A stretch of 64,000 bases of DNA from NCBI GenBank assembly GCA_002914805.1, contig JXTB01000043.1, forward strand, positions 1,134,860-1,198,859, in the 5' to 3' direction. This DNA comes from Parasponia andersonii (taxonomy: Eukaryota; Streptophyta; Magnoliopsida; Rosales; Cannabaceae). The translations under genes and the position numbers were made by a program. This document shows, in pieces, positions 11,622 through 22,910 of this stretch (the first letter of the stretch is position 1; each line of letters begins with the position of its first letter). The notes under the pieces were generated by a model. That model ran no database searches. It was not told the origin of the DNA and worked only from the letters and a program-made list of their open reading frames with translations.

Positions 11622-12960
11622 GACTGCAAAAACACAAATCCCTCTTAGAATCGAACGAAATTTCACCAAAAAGTTAATTCATCCAGGTACAAATCCAAAA
11701 GTTCAAAATTTACATTTAAAGGTGAGTTCTTTTTTTTCAATAATGTCAGTTTCATAATATTCACAACTCGCAAAGATACACTAAAAGCAACAGAATTTTG
11801 AATAACCATATGGTCACAGCGCGTAAATGGGAGAAATTCGCTTGTGTTTAGTTATCATACCCAGTAATCCATCCAGGTACAAATCCAAAAGTTCAAAATT
11901 TACATTTAAAGGTGAGTTCTTTTTTTGCAATAACGTCAGTTTCATAATATTCACAACTCGCAAAGATACACTAAAAGCAACAGAATTATGAATAACCATA
12001 TGGTCACAGCGCGTAAATGGGAGAAATTCGCTTGTGTTTAGTTGGTACACACTTGGTCCGGGACATACCTAAATACGAATTACTGGGTATGATAACATAC
12101 CTTAATAGGTATTTGCGTTCTCCTCTTTCCTCTACATACATCCCATATAAAAACGTAATGGGATATTTAAAGCCCTTATATTTGTCCTTGACAAAAAAAA
12201 AATTTGCCTCTAATTATCAACCTCTTTCATGTAATTAAGACAAAATCTTAAGCAGCGTCATTAAATTTGAGTTGAATGAAATGAAATTAAACCTTATTGC
12301 AGGAACTCGAATATAAAAAAACGAATTAAAGCCCAAAAATACAGACCACAAATAGAACAAACCAAAATCCAAACACCATAGCCTTCAATTTTTGCATTTA
12401 CAAACTTAAAACATAATAGCCAAACCCACCACGATAGTATATAATTCCAACACATAATACAATGCCCTATTCCTTGCAATTGATCCAAATCGAAACCCAA
12501 AAAAAGAAGTGGTCTCTTTCTAGATCAACGAATCATGAAACGATATAAACAGAAACACAAAGCAGAATCCCCATAAGCACCATATCTAGGAGCCTTCTTT
12601 TCTATCTTTTTCAAAAACTGCCCACATACCAAAAAGCAAAAAAGATCCCATAAACAATCGATCTGGCCCTAAAAGAGAAGAACCCATATGCGTAAACAAG
12701 AAATCTAGAGTTGGAGAGCTTAAAAGCGAAGCATACATACATACATACATAAACATAGTCCATGGACACGAAAAAAGGTGAGATTGGGATAAGATAGTAC
12801 CTGATAGCTTAGCTTAACTGTTAGAACAGGAAGAAGTAAGCTTATTGTTGTGGAGATGTGGTTCCCAAACTCGTCGGATCTTATCGTCTCTTTCGATCTC
12901 TTTCTCTGCAAAAGTCTGTGAAGAGTGTTTTGTTTGGAGGAGGAGTCCGCGGAAAGCAAA
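11622..12960 (-). promoter_or_regulatory. 5'UTR exon and long leader intron of eIF4A
   Basis: On the minus strand TTTTTGCAG ends just before TC-ATG, so the acceptor G is at 11624 and the start-codon exon carries only two leader bases. The best matching donor is GCTATCAG/GTACTA with the intron beginning at 12800. This gives an intron of about 1177 bp and a pyrimidine-rich 5'UTR exon from 12801 to roughly 12960. Leader introns are common in plant eIF4A genes and often raise expression. The exact transcription start is not visible and no clear TATA box was found. The intron holds the 190-bp period duplication at 11681-12044. Confidence 0.65.
11681..12044. repeat. Tandem duplication (period 190 bp) inside the eIF4A leader intron
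   Basis: The segment starting ATCCAGGTACAAATCC at 11681 recurs at 11871, and both copies run about 174 bp to CGCTTGTGTTTAGTT. They differ at only a few bases. The 15-bp link after copy one, ATCATACCCAGTAAT (11854-11868), reappears inverted as ATTACTGGGTATGAT at about 12079-12093 after copy two. Duplication plus an inverted stub suggests a replication-slippage or template-switch event. Confidence 0.85.
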
Positions 12961-13384
12961 CGCAGCCGGGAAGGAAAAGGAGGAGGATTAGGGAAATCTA
13001 AGGGGATCTTTCTTATGCCTTCGCTTCTTTCCAATTCCCCATTTTGCCCTTTCCCTTTCTTCCTTTTGTTTTTGTTTTTTTTTTTTTTTTNTAACTGGTT
13101 TGTTTTGTTGGTTAATGCCATATTTGATATCTGGTTCGCTAATGTTAAAGACAACTTTAGTCCACACCACACCTTAGCCACGGTGGGCTCGAGCTTCTGT
13201 GCTTCAACCAACTGTTATCCCCTGAATTTTTTTTTTTTTTTTTGGTCATTCCGACGCCGTTTTTTAGTCGGTTGGGTTGTGCTCACCATTATTTTTTGCA
13301 ATTTATGTCCTAGAGGAAATTAATAATTATGATGTTTTTTTTTTTTAATTTTCCTTCAATTATTTTATTGTTTAAAAAAAAAAA

Positions 13385-13742
13385 GGTATTATCATTTTTA
13401 TACCTTGTATTTTGACATTTTTTTCAGTTTATACCTTCTGTTTTGATTATTATCAATATTGACCCTTAGATTTAATATTTGTTATAAATTTATACCCTGA
13501 CACTAATTTAGAGCAGATAATTTGCCAAGATGATTGAATAAACTTATTCGTGGATCAGTTTTTATATGGTTTATTTTCAATTTTTTAAACGGCAACTTGG
13601 CAAATTAACTGCTCTAAATTGGTGTCAAGGTATAAATTTGTAACAAATTTTAAATCTAAAGATCAATGTTGATAATAACTAAAACAGAATATATAATTTG
13701 AATAAAGTATCAAAATACATGATATAAAAGTGATAATATCCC
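13385..13742. mobile_element. Fold-back MITE with arms of about 130 bp
   Basis: The left arm starts GGTATTATCATTTTTATACC (13385). The right arm ends at about 13741 and, when reverse-complemented, reads GGATATTATCACTTTTATAT. The match continues inward with gaps through TTGATTATTATCAA, TATAAATTTATACC and AATTTAGAGCAG, so the two arms pair over most of the element and leave a loop of about 60-70 bp. There is no coding capacity. I could not define a convincing target-site duplication, so the superfamily is open. Confidence 0.75.
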
Positions 13743-14219
13743 TAAAGAAAATCGTAAAGCAAATGGCTCTAAAGTTTTGCTTTTACGTGGCAAAGTGTCA
13801 ACTTATGAGTTGGAAACCTATTACATCCTCATTTTATTTAAGGGAATTAAAATAGTGAAAATTAGGTCGGTGGACTTAATTTTTTATAAATTCAACTTTT
13901 TAAGAAAAATATCATTTTTAAAAAATTAGAAAAATATAATTTTTTTAAATAGTAACCATTAATCGGTAATCAATTTTTGAGTATGGGTAATTATTAACTA
14001 ATTGTATTTATAATTGATACCTCGTAACCAATTTTCAAACACTAATCACTAGTAACTATTTTAAAAATATTATTTTTCTAAATTTTTTTTTAAAAAATGT
14101 ATTTTTTTAAAACAAGCGGTACAAGAATTGAAAAAAAAAAATCTAACTCACCGTATTTTTGTAATTCTTTTTTGTTTTTATAGATAGAAGTGTTAAAAAT
14201 CTAATTATAATATGTGCAT

Positions 14220-14610
14220 CATCGACATTGACCTTTTCTTAAAATGGGCTTCTTATAAAATTTCAAGCCCAAAGTACCAAAAATTGAAAAAATCCCATAA
14301 TTTTTTAAAAAATCTCGAATTGATTTAAAAAATGTCACTTTTTAAAAGTTTGTTTAAAAATAATATTTTCAAATAAATAACATATAACTTTTTTAAAACT
14401 AGTATTTTTCAATAGTACTCAAAGTGACCAGTCAAGTTACCTAAAGTAATTTAATTAGTTATTTCAAGTATCTCACTAATTAATAAAAAGTGATATTTTT
14501 TTAAATAATTTAAAAGTGGTAATTTTCTAATTAAAATTTGAAATTTTGAAACAATTTTAAAACCTAGGATCTTCATTTTTTTAAAATTACCATAAAAAAT
14601 CAAATTTCCT
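14220..14610 (+). repeat. Dispersed repeat family, copy A
   Basis: It begins near GGGCTTCTTATAAAATTTCA, passes through AGTACCAAAAATTG, a run of short TTTTAAAA words and AAGTATCTCACTAATTAATA, and ends ACCATAAAAAATCAAATTTC (about 14588-14607). The same order of words occurs at 25620-26040, so both are copies of one interspersed family. No coding capacity and no clear termini. Confidence 0.6.
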
Positions 14611-14965
14611 CTTGTTAAAGTAGAGTATTATAAGAAATGTATTTTTTTTCTAAATCAATTTGAAAAATGGTCGTTTGATTCTTTATAATTTAATTTTGTT
14701 AAATGACTATTTTTAACTGATCTATTTAAAAAAATTAAATCAATTTTATACAAAATAAAATAATAAATTTTGATCTACTAAAAATAAAAAACGGTCAGTT
14801 TTCTAACAAGTTTCAAAATTTGGCCATTATTTAACAGTGTTTGAAAAACGGTCATTTTCCAAACAATGATCCAAAATTCGGCCATTTAACTTAAAATTTG
14901 TTTAAAGTATGTGATGAAAAATATGATATGTATACTATATAAATTTTAAAGAAAATTTGAATTTC

Positions 14966-15150
14966 CTGGTCAAGCACAGTCAAACACTTCAATCGAGCTT
15001 GGTTGAACTTCCCGATCGAGCACAGTCAAACATTTCTATCAAGTACAATTGAGCTTAGTCAAAATACCCCAATCGTGCATAAGTGGACATGGTCAAGCTT
15101 AGTCGAACACCCCAGTCGAGCATGATTATGCAAAACTGTCGAACATGGTA
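14966..15150. repeat. Degenerate short tandem repeat (GTCGAGCA/AGTCAAACA words)
   Basis: About eight variants of a roughly 23-bp phrase (TCGAGCACAGTCAAACA-like, alternating with TCGAGCTTGGTTGAAC-like) follow one another. The words pair partly as inverted repeats. No gene is seen. Confidence 0.5.
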
Positions 15151-16110
15151 GAGTGCTGAATGTTGTAAGGTGTTTTGGAGTTTATTACAAAAAAATAAGA
15201 TATTTAAGTAATTTTAGATGTATAAAAAAAAAAAAGATGAGAGTTAGTAGATCCTATGTGCATAAAAACCACATTATAATTGGGTAAGTCCCATTACATC
15301 TTGTCGAAATTACCTAACATATCTTATGTACTTTAGTAACATACTAGTTTCTACCTTTTGTTTCTTTAAAATACAAAATATGTTCCAAAGTATGTTAAAA
15401 TTACCCATATATCAAGTTTTATCAAAATTATGCTATGCAATGACAATAATATCTTTACTCAAAATTAATCAAATAGTCTTATCCCACTAAACTTACAACC
15501 AAACACCTACAAATTATATAATTTTTTTCAGTATAAATTATAGTATGAGTGAAAATTCAAGCCGATCGCCTTGGCACAACCCGAGCAAGCTGGGAAACAA
15601 AAAACGATTCAGACTAAGTTGACTCGACTCAAATTCTGAATATTATTACCTAATATGACCCTCAACTATTTTTTATTTAAAAGATTATTTTTTAAAATTT
15701 TACAAAATAAAAAATGGCCCACCGAGTTGGGCTGGGCCACGGGTTATATGACCAAGCCGCAGGTTGGTCCCGTTTGGACTGACTCATTCTTTCGTCTCTA
15801 AATTTGAGTATTTGGCATTTTAAGTTATTTGGTGAGTAAATTTCATGAATAAATAACTATCTGACTAAGGGAACTTCGGCTATTTTCATATTAAAAAAAA
15901 TAAACCGGCAAAAGTCAATGGAAATTTGTCAAAGAAATATTTTTGATGCAATTTGACAAAACTTAGGGAGTATAAATTTTTATTTTAAAAATATAGGATG
16001 GAAATTGATATTTTCTTAGAACAAATAATAGAATGGTACTTCGCATATATTTTGCTGTGAATGAGATTAATAAATTTAAAGATCAAATTTTGATAAAAAG
16101 AGTTAAAGAT

Positions 16111-17100
16111 GTAAGTAATTACTGGGGTTATTAACTGAGTAAGTCACCTAGCTCTGACATCACAAGAGTCACTAATTGGATAATTGACCGAGGTAAATAT
16201 TTTCATATTATTATTACTTTTTTGCAAATCTAAAGACATAGTAAAAGCCTAAGTCTCCTTTTATTTATTTTTCCAACTAACCATGGTTATTGAACTTATA
16301 TTATAGGTAGATCTCAAAAAAAAAATGATGTGCAATTAAACTTGAAACCAATACTTTACTGAGAGCTAGTGGCAATTAGTAGAGGGTGTAAATAAGTTGA
16401 TTTTAGCCAAAATTTATGATAAATTGATAGTGTTGGCTTGCCAAAATTGATCTTTTAAAGGGAGTAACTAACGAGTCGATTTGCACTTTTTTTCCAAAAT
16501 ACTTAGACATGTATTAGATTTTCAAAAAGAGCAAATTGAAAACTCATAAGTAATTACTATAGTTACCAATTGAATCACTCGTCTAATTCTAGAATCCATT
16601 GAAGTCACTAATTTAACCGACTACTACTGTAATCATCTAGTACTGAAATTTATCAATTTATAATGGGTTGACTAGTTATTTGACCATTTTTTTGACCAAA
16701 AACTTAGTATATGACTAAACACAAAAGTTTGTACTTAAATATCCAACTTACTTAAAGATAAATACAGAAATACGACATATTTCATAATTAAAGCTTGAAA
16801 AGAAATGGGCATTTAGTTGTACTTTTAAAATATAGATATTTACTTAAATCAAATTAAAAAATTGGCCATCAACCTAAATTTCTCTTTGCGTGTCATAATA
16901 AAACCCCATTTTCTCGTTATTTTACATTCCAAATTAATCGCAGTTTATTGAAGATGAAGCCTTTTATATTGACCAACAATTGAACTTGAAGCCCAATTCC
17001 TACAGAGCAAGTGGCAATTAGTAAAGGTGTAAGTTAGGCAATTTTGGGCTAAATTCAAAATTGAACTCACACTTTTGGTTCGCTAAAATTGGGAAAATTG
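16111..17100. repeat. Two pairs of diverged spaced direct repeats
   Basis: AAGTAATTACT followed by a GTCACTAATT phrase occurs near 16111 and again near 16550 (about 440 bp apart). A second pair, AATTAAACTTGAAACC with AGTGGCAATTAGTA, occurs near 16336 and 16976 (about 640 bp apart). The copies are diverged, so these are old duplications or pieces of an unrecognised element. Confidence 0.45.
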
Positions 17101-17249
17101 AACTGCATAGTTTAAATTTGGGCTAAATTAACTTTTTTAGTTCACTTTTATCAAAATAACATTTGTAGTTAAAGATAATGACTTTTTTAGTTGCTTTTGG
17201 AGAGCGCAAAAAAAATGGTCATTTAGAAATTGTCCTTCTATCATTCTTC

Positions 17250-18010
17250 GCATTGTTACTGGTAGTCATAATTTGTGATTGATATTTTTGAACAATTTGT
17301 TTTAAATCGTTACGAAGATTGTGGATTTTTATTATTGGTAGTCACAATTTGTGATTGATTTTTCATTTTAAAATCATAATTTTATGACTGATGGTCCCAG
17401 TTTTTATGATGTTTTTTCTTAGGTATATTTTAAATTATTATATTACTCACAATTTTAAAACTAGTAGTCATAATATTATGATTGGTGGCAACAACTTATT
17501 TTACATTATTACAAATAATTAAGATAACTTATATTTCTGTATAACTAATAGTCACACGTTTATAACAGATAGTAATAAGAGATAGAAAACATGCCACTTG
17601 ATTCTTCTTGCTTTATTTTGTCACATATAATTAGTTACACAATAAATATTCCATCAAATATTATTTATTCTCTTCATTGTTTCCAAGAAACTATTGTCCA
17701 AATTACAATTTAATAAATTATGACAAATATTTTTTACAATATGTGCATCTCATTCATCAAATTGGTGCTTACCTTACAAATCAAAATAAGTATTCACATT
17801 ATCTAACAATAGTTTAATAACGGGTGTTTAATAATGAAAATGACTAACAAGGTTCATAACCCATATAAAATCTAATTTTTACATAAAAATCTATAACTTA
17901 TAGATTAATAGTCATAATGTGAGACTAGATGGTACAATCTCTAATAGTAGTCAAAATCTGTGACTTATAGTCATAAAGGTTGTGACGATCACATATTTGT
18001 GATTACTTTC
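17250..18010. repeat. Cluster of short palindromic AGTCA/TGACT-type motifs, left
   Basis: At least eight occurrences of GTAGTCATAATTTGTGATTG-like words and their complements lie within 760 bp, for example near 17260, 17336, 17372, 17465, 17540, 17905 and 17945-18000. A similar cluster stands at 22080-22910. Dense short motifs in both orientations resemble the subterminal regions of CACTA-type DNA transposons, but I found no CACTA terminus or transposase. Confidence 0.35.
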
Positions 18011-18381
18011 AATAGCTTAATTATTTATAACAATGTCTTATAATAATGCTCTAAACTCACACAAATCTATTTTTCATACGAAAAATTATGCCATCAAGAT
18101 TGATAGTGCGTGACTATATCACTTACTTACATTTCTCCAAACAAATTAATATATTAACACATTATTTATAATTCACTCAAACCATCGTACAGTTGGTATA
18201 GTGCAACACTACTAATATTCAAATCACCACCACCAGTCCTAGTGATTGAATTAGCTAAATTATCAGAAACTCATTTCTTAATTAGTTCAAAACATAATTA
18301 TAACAGTCCAAATCCAGCCAATTAAGCCAAATACACACTTATTCCATTGTCGAGTGGAGAAAAAATCAAAGAAAACTCACC

Positions 18382-18463
18382 TTGTTCTCATCCAAACCCA
18401 GCTCAATAACCCCATTCAGGTTATCCGACATATCATACAAATTGTCCTTAACCTTCTTCAACC
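18382..18463 (-). pseudogene. Exon-like fragment of an unrecognised gene
   Basis: On the minus strand an 82-nt block is bounded by TTGACTTAG (acceptor) and AAG/GTGAGT (donor). After one phase base it reads 27 codons without a stop, starting LKKVKDNLYDMSD and ending LGLDENK. The flanking splice signals and charged sequence suggest a host exon fragment rather than chance. It may have been captured by a mobile element, since it lies between two motif clusters (17250-18010 and 22080-22910). No partner exon was found and I do not recognise the protein. Confidence 0.3.
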
Positions 18464-20559
18464 TAAGTCAAATCATGAGGACAATCTGACTTGGCTTATG
18501 AATCCCTGACTAAAAAGGTTTGATATCAAAGAGGATCGTTAGAGCTCGACGAGGTTGGAGGAGGTGTGGGACAACAACAGAGGGTTGGAGGAGGAGGGCT
18601 AGGAGGATGATGTCGTTTGTGGTAGAGTTAAAAGGAAGTAAAAGAAGGTGCAAGGAATAAAGGACTCCCAGCTAAGGCCTCCTCTGTCTTAGGACATACC
18701 AATAGGTCGGCTATAGCCGAAGCATAAAAAAAAAAGTATCGATAGAGTTTAAAAGTGGTAGAGTGACCTAATTGAAGGTTATTCATACTAGAAATATTTT
18801 AGACTTTTTATTGTGTGGAGAGTAATATAAATGTCATTCTAAAAAAGTAAATTTGCCACAATATGAATTACCCACATCAATTTCCCCTGAAATTGAGAAA
18901 TGAGTAAACCATTTAAAACAAAATAACAGATCAAAATCATTTGATTGTTTTCTAGTTTGTTTTTTTCTAGTTTAGGAGCATGTCATGGAATTTGTTTTTT
19001 GTTGGTTCAATTTTCGATTGGGTTTTTAAGAGTTCGGTTATTTTTTGTTAATATGTACTATATTTTATTTATTTCTTTAATAAAATTTGTTATTTTGGTT
19101 TATTTTAGTTTAGCACTAAATGATCAAACTCAAATCCAAAAAAAAAAAAATCAATTTACTCAATTTCTAATGGACAATATTGCCAATGATGTGCATTGAG
19201 ATTTAATTTTCCAATTAGTTCTCACTTGATTTTGGTTTGATTCGGTTCGATATATTTTTCTTACATCATTAAGTGTTCGTTTGGTATAGTTTTCAAAGAT
19301 ATTTTGTAACTCAAAAGTTACTTTTAACAGTATTTAGATGAATTTTTATAAGGCATTCTTTTAATAAAATGAAATTTTTAAGGTAGCATGGACCCACTAT
19401 TTTATCTAGAAAAATTTTCTGCCTAATAACTATGTGTCTAAAAAAGATGATTAGAAATCAAGCTAGATCAAATCAAATCTTTTAATTTTTTTAAAATTTT
19501 TATTTATTTATTTTTGAGTCTATAAAAACCCAAATTCAAGGGGCAAACATAGATTTTAAACATTACTTTGAGTACTTTAATATATGTAATTTTTTTATGA
19601 AGGAAAATTTAAGCGTACAATCAACTTTGCCCCTGACTTAAAGCCCATAGTGACATGTTGGACAAATTATAGCTCATCTACAAAAATAGATATTTAATGA
19701 AAAATTATGAACCTACATGTTCCTGATATCTAGTAAAAATTCAGCTCTGAACTATAACAAACTTGACCTTTTTGATCACAGTCTTAAAAATCATATTTGA
19801 ATTCAAAAATTAGATCCGAAGTTGAAAAAACTAGATTTCATAAAGGAGGCTTATGAAGAAGAAACTTAGAGTGATCATGGTTCCAACAGAAAAATATTTG
19901 GCATTTAATCGAGGTAAATTTAGAAAGGTAACATGTTATTTTTAGTTAGTTTTTAGAAATTTATGAATGAAACTTTTTATGACCATTAGGCCACTAAATC
20001 CCTGGATAACTCTACAATTTAAGGACTATATTTGGTGGACATTATGGTATTTGGATTTGGACTCATGAAATGGTTAAATCTCATCAATTACATGATAATT
20101 TCATGGGCTTGGTTATTTTTACATAAATAGCACTCTTTAGAGCAAGTATGAGTGAAATTACAATTGATTTTAAATTTTCTAAAAAAACTACAAGTCTTAT
20201 CCTGGAAATAACGACTAAATATAACTGCCAAAATAAAACTCCTAAGTCAAGGATGGAATCAAGATTATTATCTAATGAAGGCTAAAAATACATTTTTTTT
20301 TTTTCTATTTTAGCAGTTATTCTTTATGTTTTCAATATTTTCTCTTTTTGATGAGCTCAACCATAATGAGATATGGCGAGAAAGAAGAGAAGAAGAGGTA
20401 GAAGATCTCATGGAAGAAGATATAGCAGTGGAGTTCTTGACTGGTTTAGGGATTTTATAGGTATTATAGATGTTGGGTCTGTGAGAAGTTGAGATTGCTT
20501 TTCACTATAGCTTAAATTTTTTCCAATTATAAACTTGCTAATCTTGAAGTTTGAAGCAG
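18464..20559. other. AT-rich intergenic DNA
   Basis: A G-rich stretch at 18540-18630 (repeated GGTTGGAGGAGG words) is the only compositional feature. No gene is seen. Confidence 0.4.
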
Positions 20560-20800
20560 TAACATTCTAAGTCCCATATCGGACATGTTTTAAGAAGATT
20601 ATGAGTATTTAAGCAGTGGTCTGTGAGCCTAAAATTACTTTTAAGTTAATATTTTTAGGTGAAACTAGTGGTGTTATATTTGGTAACCACATTAGGTATC
20701 TTCTCGAAAGATCATATGTATTTAAGCAATGAACTATGAGCTCAAAAATACCTTCAAGATAATATTTTTAGGCGAACTAGTGGTATTATAGAAGCCATCG
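20560..20800. repeat. Diverged 110-130 bp direct repeat pair
   Basis: Both copies contain GTATTTAAGCA, TGAGC, TAATATTTTTAGG and GAACTAGTGGT(G/A)TTATA, ending near 20678 and 20791. Copy one starts near AGTCCCATATCGGACATG, a phrase often seen near the ends of plant copia-type LTRs, so this may be an LTR or TRIM relic. That identification is tentative. Confidence 0.45.
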
Positions 20801-20889
20801 TCCTTGACCTTGTCATCATCTACTGAAAAGACTTTCAACTACCGCCTTATCATTTTCATCGAAGAGACTTCTATGTATAGACTGATATT

Positions 20890-20920
<31 letters not shown>
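20890..20920. repeat. Compound (TG)n(TA)n microsatellite
   Basis: Five TG units pass directly into about ten TA units. No other feature is seen nearby. Confidence 0.9.
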
Positions 20921-21138
20921 TACATTAATTAAAAACTCAAATCAAATACGAGGTTGACGTGAAACCACAATCTTGATTGAAGCTCACTCTTTCTTGATCA
21001 ATTTTGAGTATTCTAAATATAATATTATATATTGTGATTATGAATTCAACTTTTTGAGCTTTCATTACGATGACTTCTCTTTTTGTCCCCCCAAATTCTA
21101 TGTCTTAATTTTATTATTCATGGGGACTAATTTCCTAA

Positions 21139-21470
21139 TCAAATGATTTGATTAGGTCACATTTAGTGCACTTTATTGTATTAGATTATGATATATTATA
21201 TTGTATTATTTTATTATAGTGTTGTGTTTGGTTAAGACATTGCATTAAAGTTAATTTTTGAAAAATACCACTTTTAAAAGTTAATTTAGAAAAATACATT
21301 TTCAAATGATTTGATTAGGTCATGTTTGGTACACCTTACTGGTATTGAATTGTGATATTTTATATTGTATTATTTTATTATAGTGCTATGTTTGGTTAAG
21401 GCGTTGCATTAAAAGATAATTTTTGAAAAATACCACTTTTAAAAGTTAATTTAGAAAAATACATTTTCAA
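21139..21470. repeat. 163-bp tandem duplication
   Basis: TCAAATGATTTGATTAGGTC starts at 21139 and again at 21302. Both copies carry TATATTGTATTATTTTATTA, TGTTTGGTTAAG and a closing AATACCACTTTTAAAAGTTA stretch. The TTAGAAAAATAC words continue degenerately to about 21780. Confidence 0.85.
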
Positions 21471-22079
21471 AAAATTATTTAGAAAAGTTCATTAACTTTT
21501 TTAAAAAATACCACTTTTGAAAGCTAATTTAGAAAAATACAATTTCAAAAAAAAATTTAGAAATGAACCACCTCTAAAAAGTTATTTTTTAAAAGTACTA
21601 TTTTCTAAACTTAATTTTAGAAAAATACTGAATATCACTTTTAAAAAGGATAAGTGATGTGAAATAAAGGAAGAAAAGAGAAGTCATCATACATCACTTG
21701 TAGAAAAATACATAACTTATCCCTTTTAAAAGTGTTATTTCAAAAAATACTAAATACTACTTATACATCACTATATTGTATCATGGTATACATACTATTT
21801 TTTTTTTCCATATTATATAATGCTCGGTATATTGTCGTATTAAGTAGTACAATGTAAAGGTACAACAAAACGTAATATTGTGTTTAATTATTATAATACA
21901 TAGTTATCATACAATGTGCCAAATATGACCATAAGAAATTATTATTTACAATGTTTATTTAATAGACGTTTTCTGGAATTAAACGAAAGAACAAATTAGT
22001 ATTTAGTTTTAATGAATTATGAGAGTCTGCCTAATATAAGTATCATGTCTTTGTAGTTTGAGTTGACTTTTTAGTTTGT
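21471..22079. other. AT-rich intergenic DNA with decaying TTTAGAAAAATAC words
   Basis: The short words of the preceding duplication persist and decay to about 21780. The remainder is unstructured. No gene is seen. Confidence 0.4.
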
Positions 22080-22910
22080 AAGGTAGTCACAAAACTTGTG
22101 ACTCTAACTTACAATTTTTTTTTAACTATCCATCTACAAAATGATGCATTGTTTTGGGTTAATTTGTTAATTGTCAATTTGATATTATTGTAATAAAATT
22201 TGAGCTATGAAAAATTGAATATTAGCATAACATGTTGGGCATTCTAAGATGGTTACAAAGTCTCTGACTGTCAATTTAATTGGAATTTTAAGTTACAACT
22301 TTTATGACTTGCCACAATAATTATTGATAACAAGTTATGTATGTTATTGATTATATATATTTGTGACTAGTTGGTTTACATTTTGAATGCCTATTAGGAG
22401 CAGTGGAACTTTTATTTTGAAACTATCTATTTAATGTTATCTTATGTCATTGCTACTGTGACTCCATGTCACTAATTGTATGACTTATCATGATGTTTTT
22501 GTCAAAGGAATTAAGGCAGCTTTTTGCTTTATAGGAGTATCTGTATTTCAACATATTTAATTTGTATAGTATTTTTAAGTCTCCACTCAGGAGTCTCACA
22601 CAATATCTTTAACAAATCAATGTATATTGTTCTACTAGGTGCCAAAACACATATCACCTCGTTCTCAATATAGATGTTATTTTTGTCCAAATGACAGCTA
22701 TACTTCAGAAGAACAAGAGCACTGAACATTTCTGCAAAGACGAGAATAATTAACTAGCATTAGTCAACAAACAACAATATATATAATATATATGACAAGA
22801 TCTCACTATAGTGGTGATATTATGCCCTATATACAGTGATAAATGGTCATTAATAGTGTGACACAGGATCACTAAAATGATGAAAAAATATCACAAATAC
22901 TGTGACTAGT
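22080..22910. repeat. Cluster of short palindromic GTCACAA/TTGTGAC motifs, right
   Basis: Motifs such as AGTCACAAAACTTGTGACT (22083), TTTATGACTTGCCAC, ATTTGTGACTAG, GTGACTCCATGTCACTAA and ATCACAAATACTGTGACTAG (22890) recur in both orientations. It matches the left cluster at 17250-18010, so the two could be subterminal ends of one element of about 5.7 kb. The termini are not proven. Confidence 0.35.

Larger units (their letters stand above)
13743..17249. other. AT-rich intergenic DNA with degenerate repeats
   Basis: No gene is seen. It holds a dispersed repeat copy (14220-14610), a degenerate short tandem region (14966-15150) and locally duplicated segments (16111-17100), each listed separately. 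The rest is T/A-rich without structure that I can name. Confidence 0.5.

Noticed and set aside
12925..13323. 132-codon plus-strand frame across the eIF4A leader exon and upstream DNA
   Set aside because: It is built from poly-T and purine-rich leader sequence read on the wrong strand, and an N lies inside.
18188..18235. tRNA-like words (CAGTTGGTATAGTG and ATTCAAATC)
   Set aside because: The spacing is wrong for box A and box B, no cloverleaf forms, and there is no tail. Not enough for a tRNA or SINE call.
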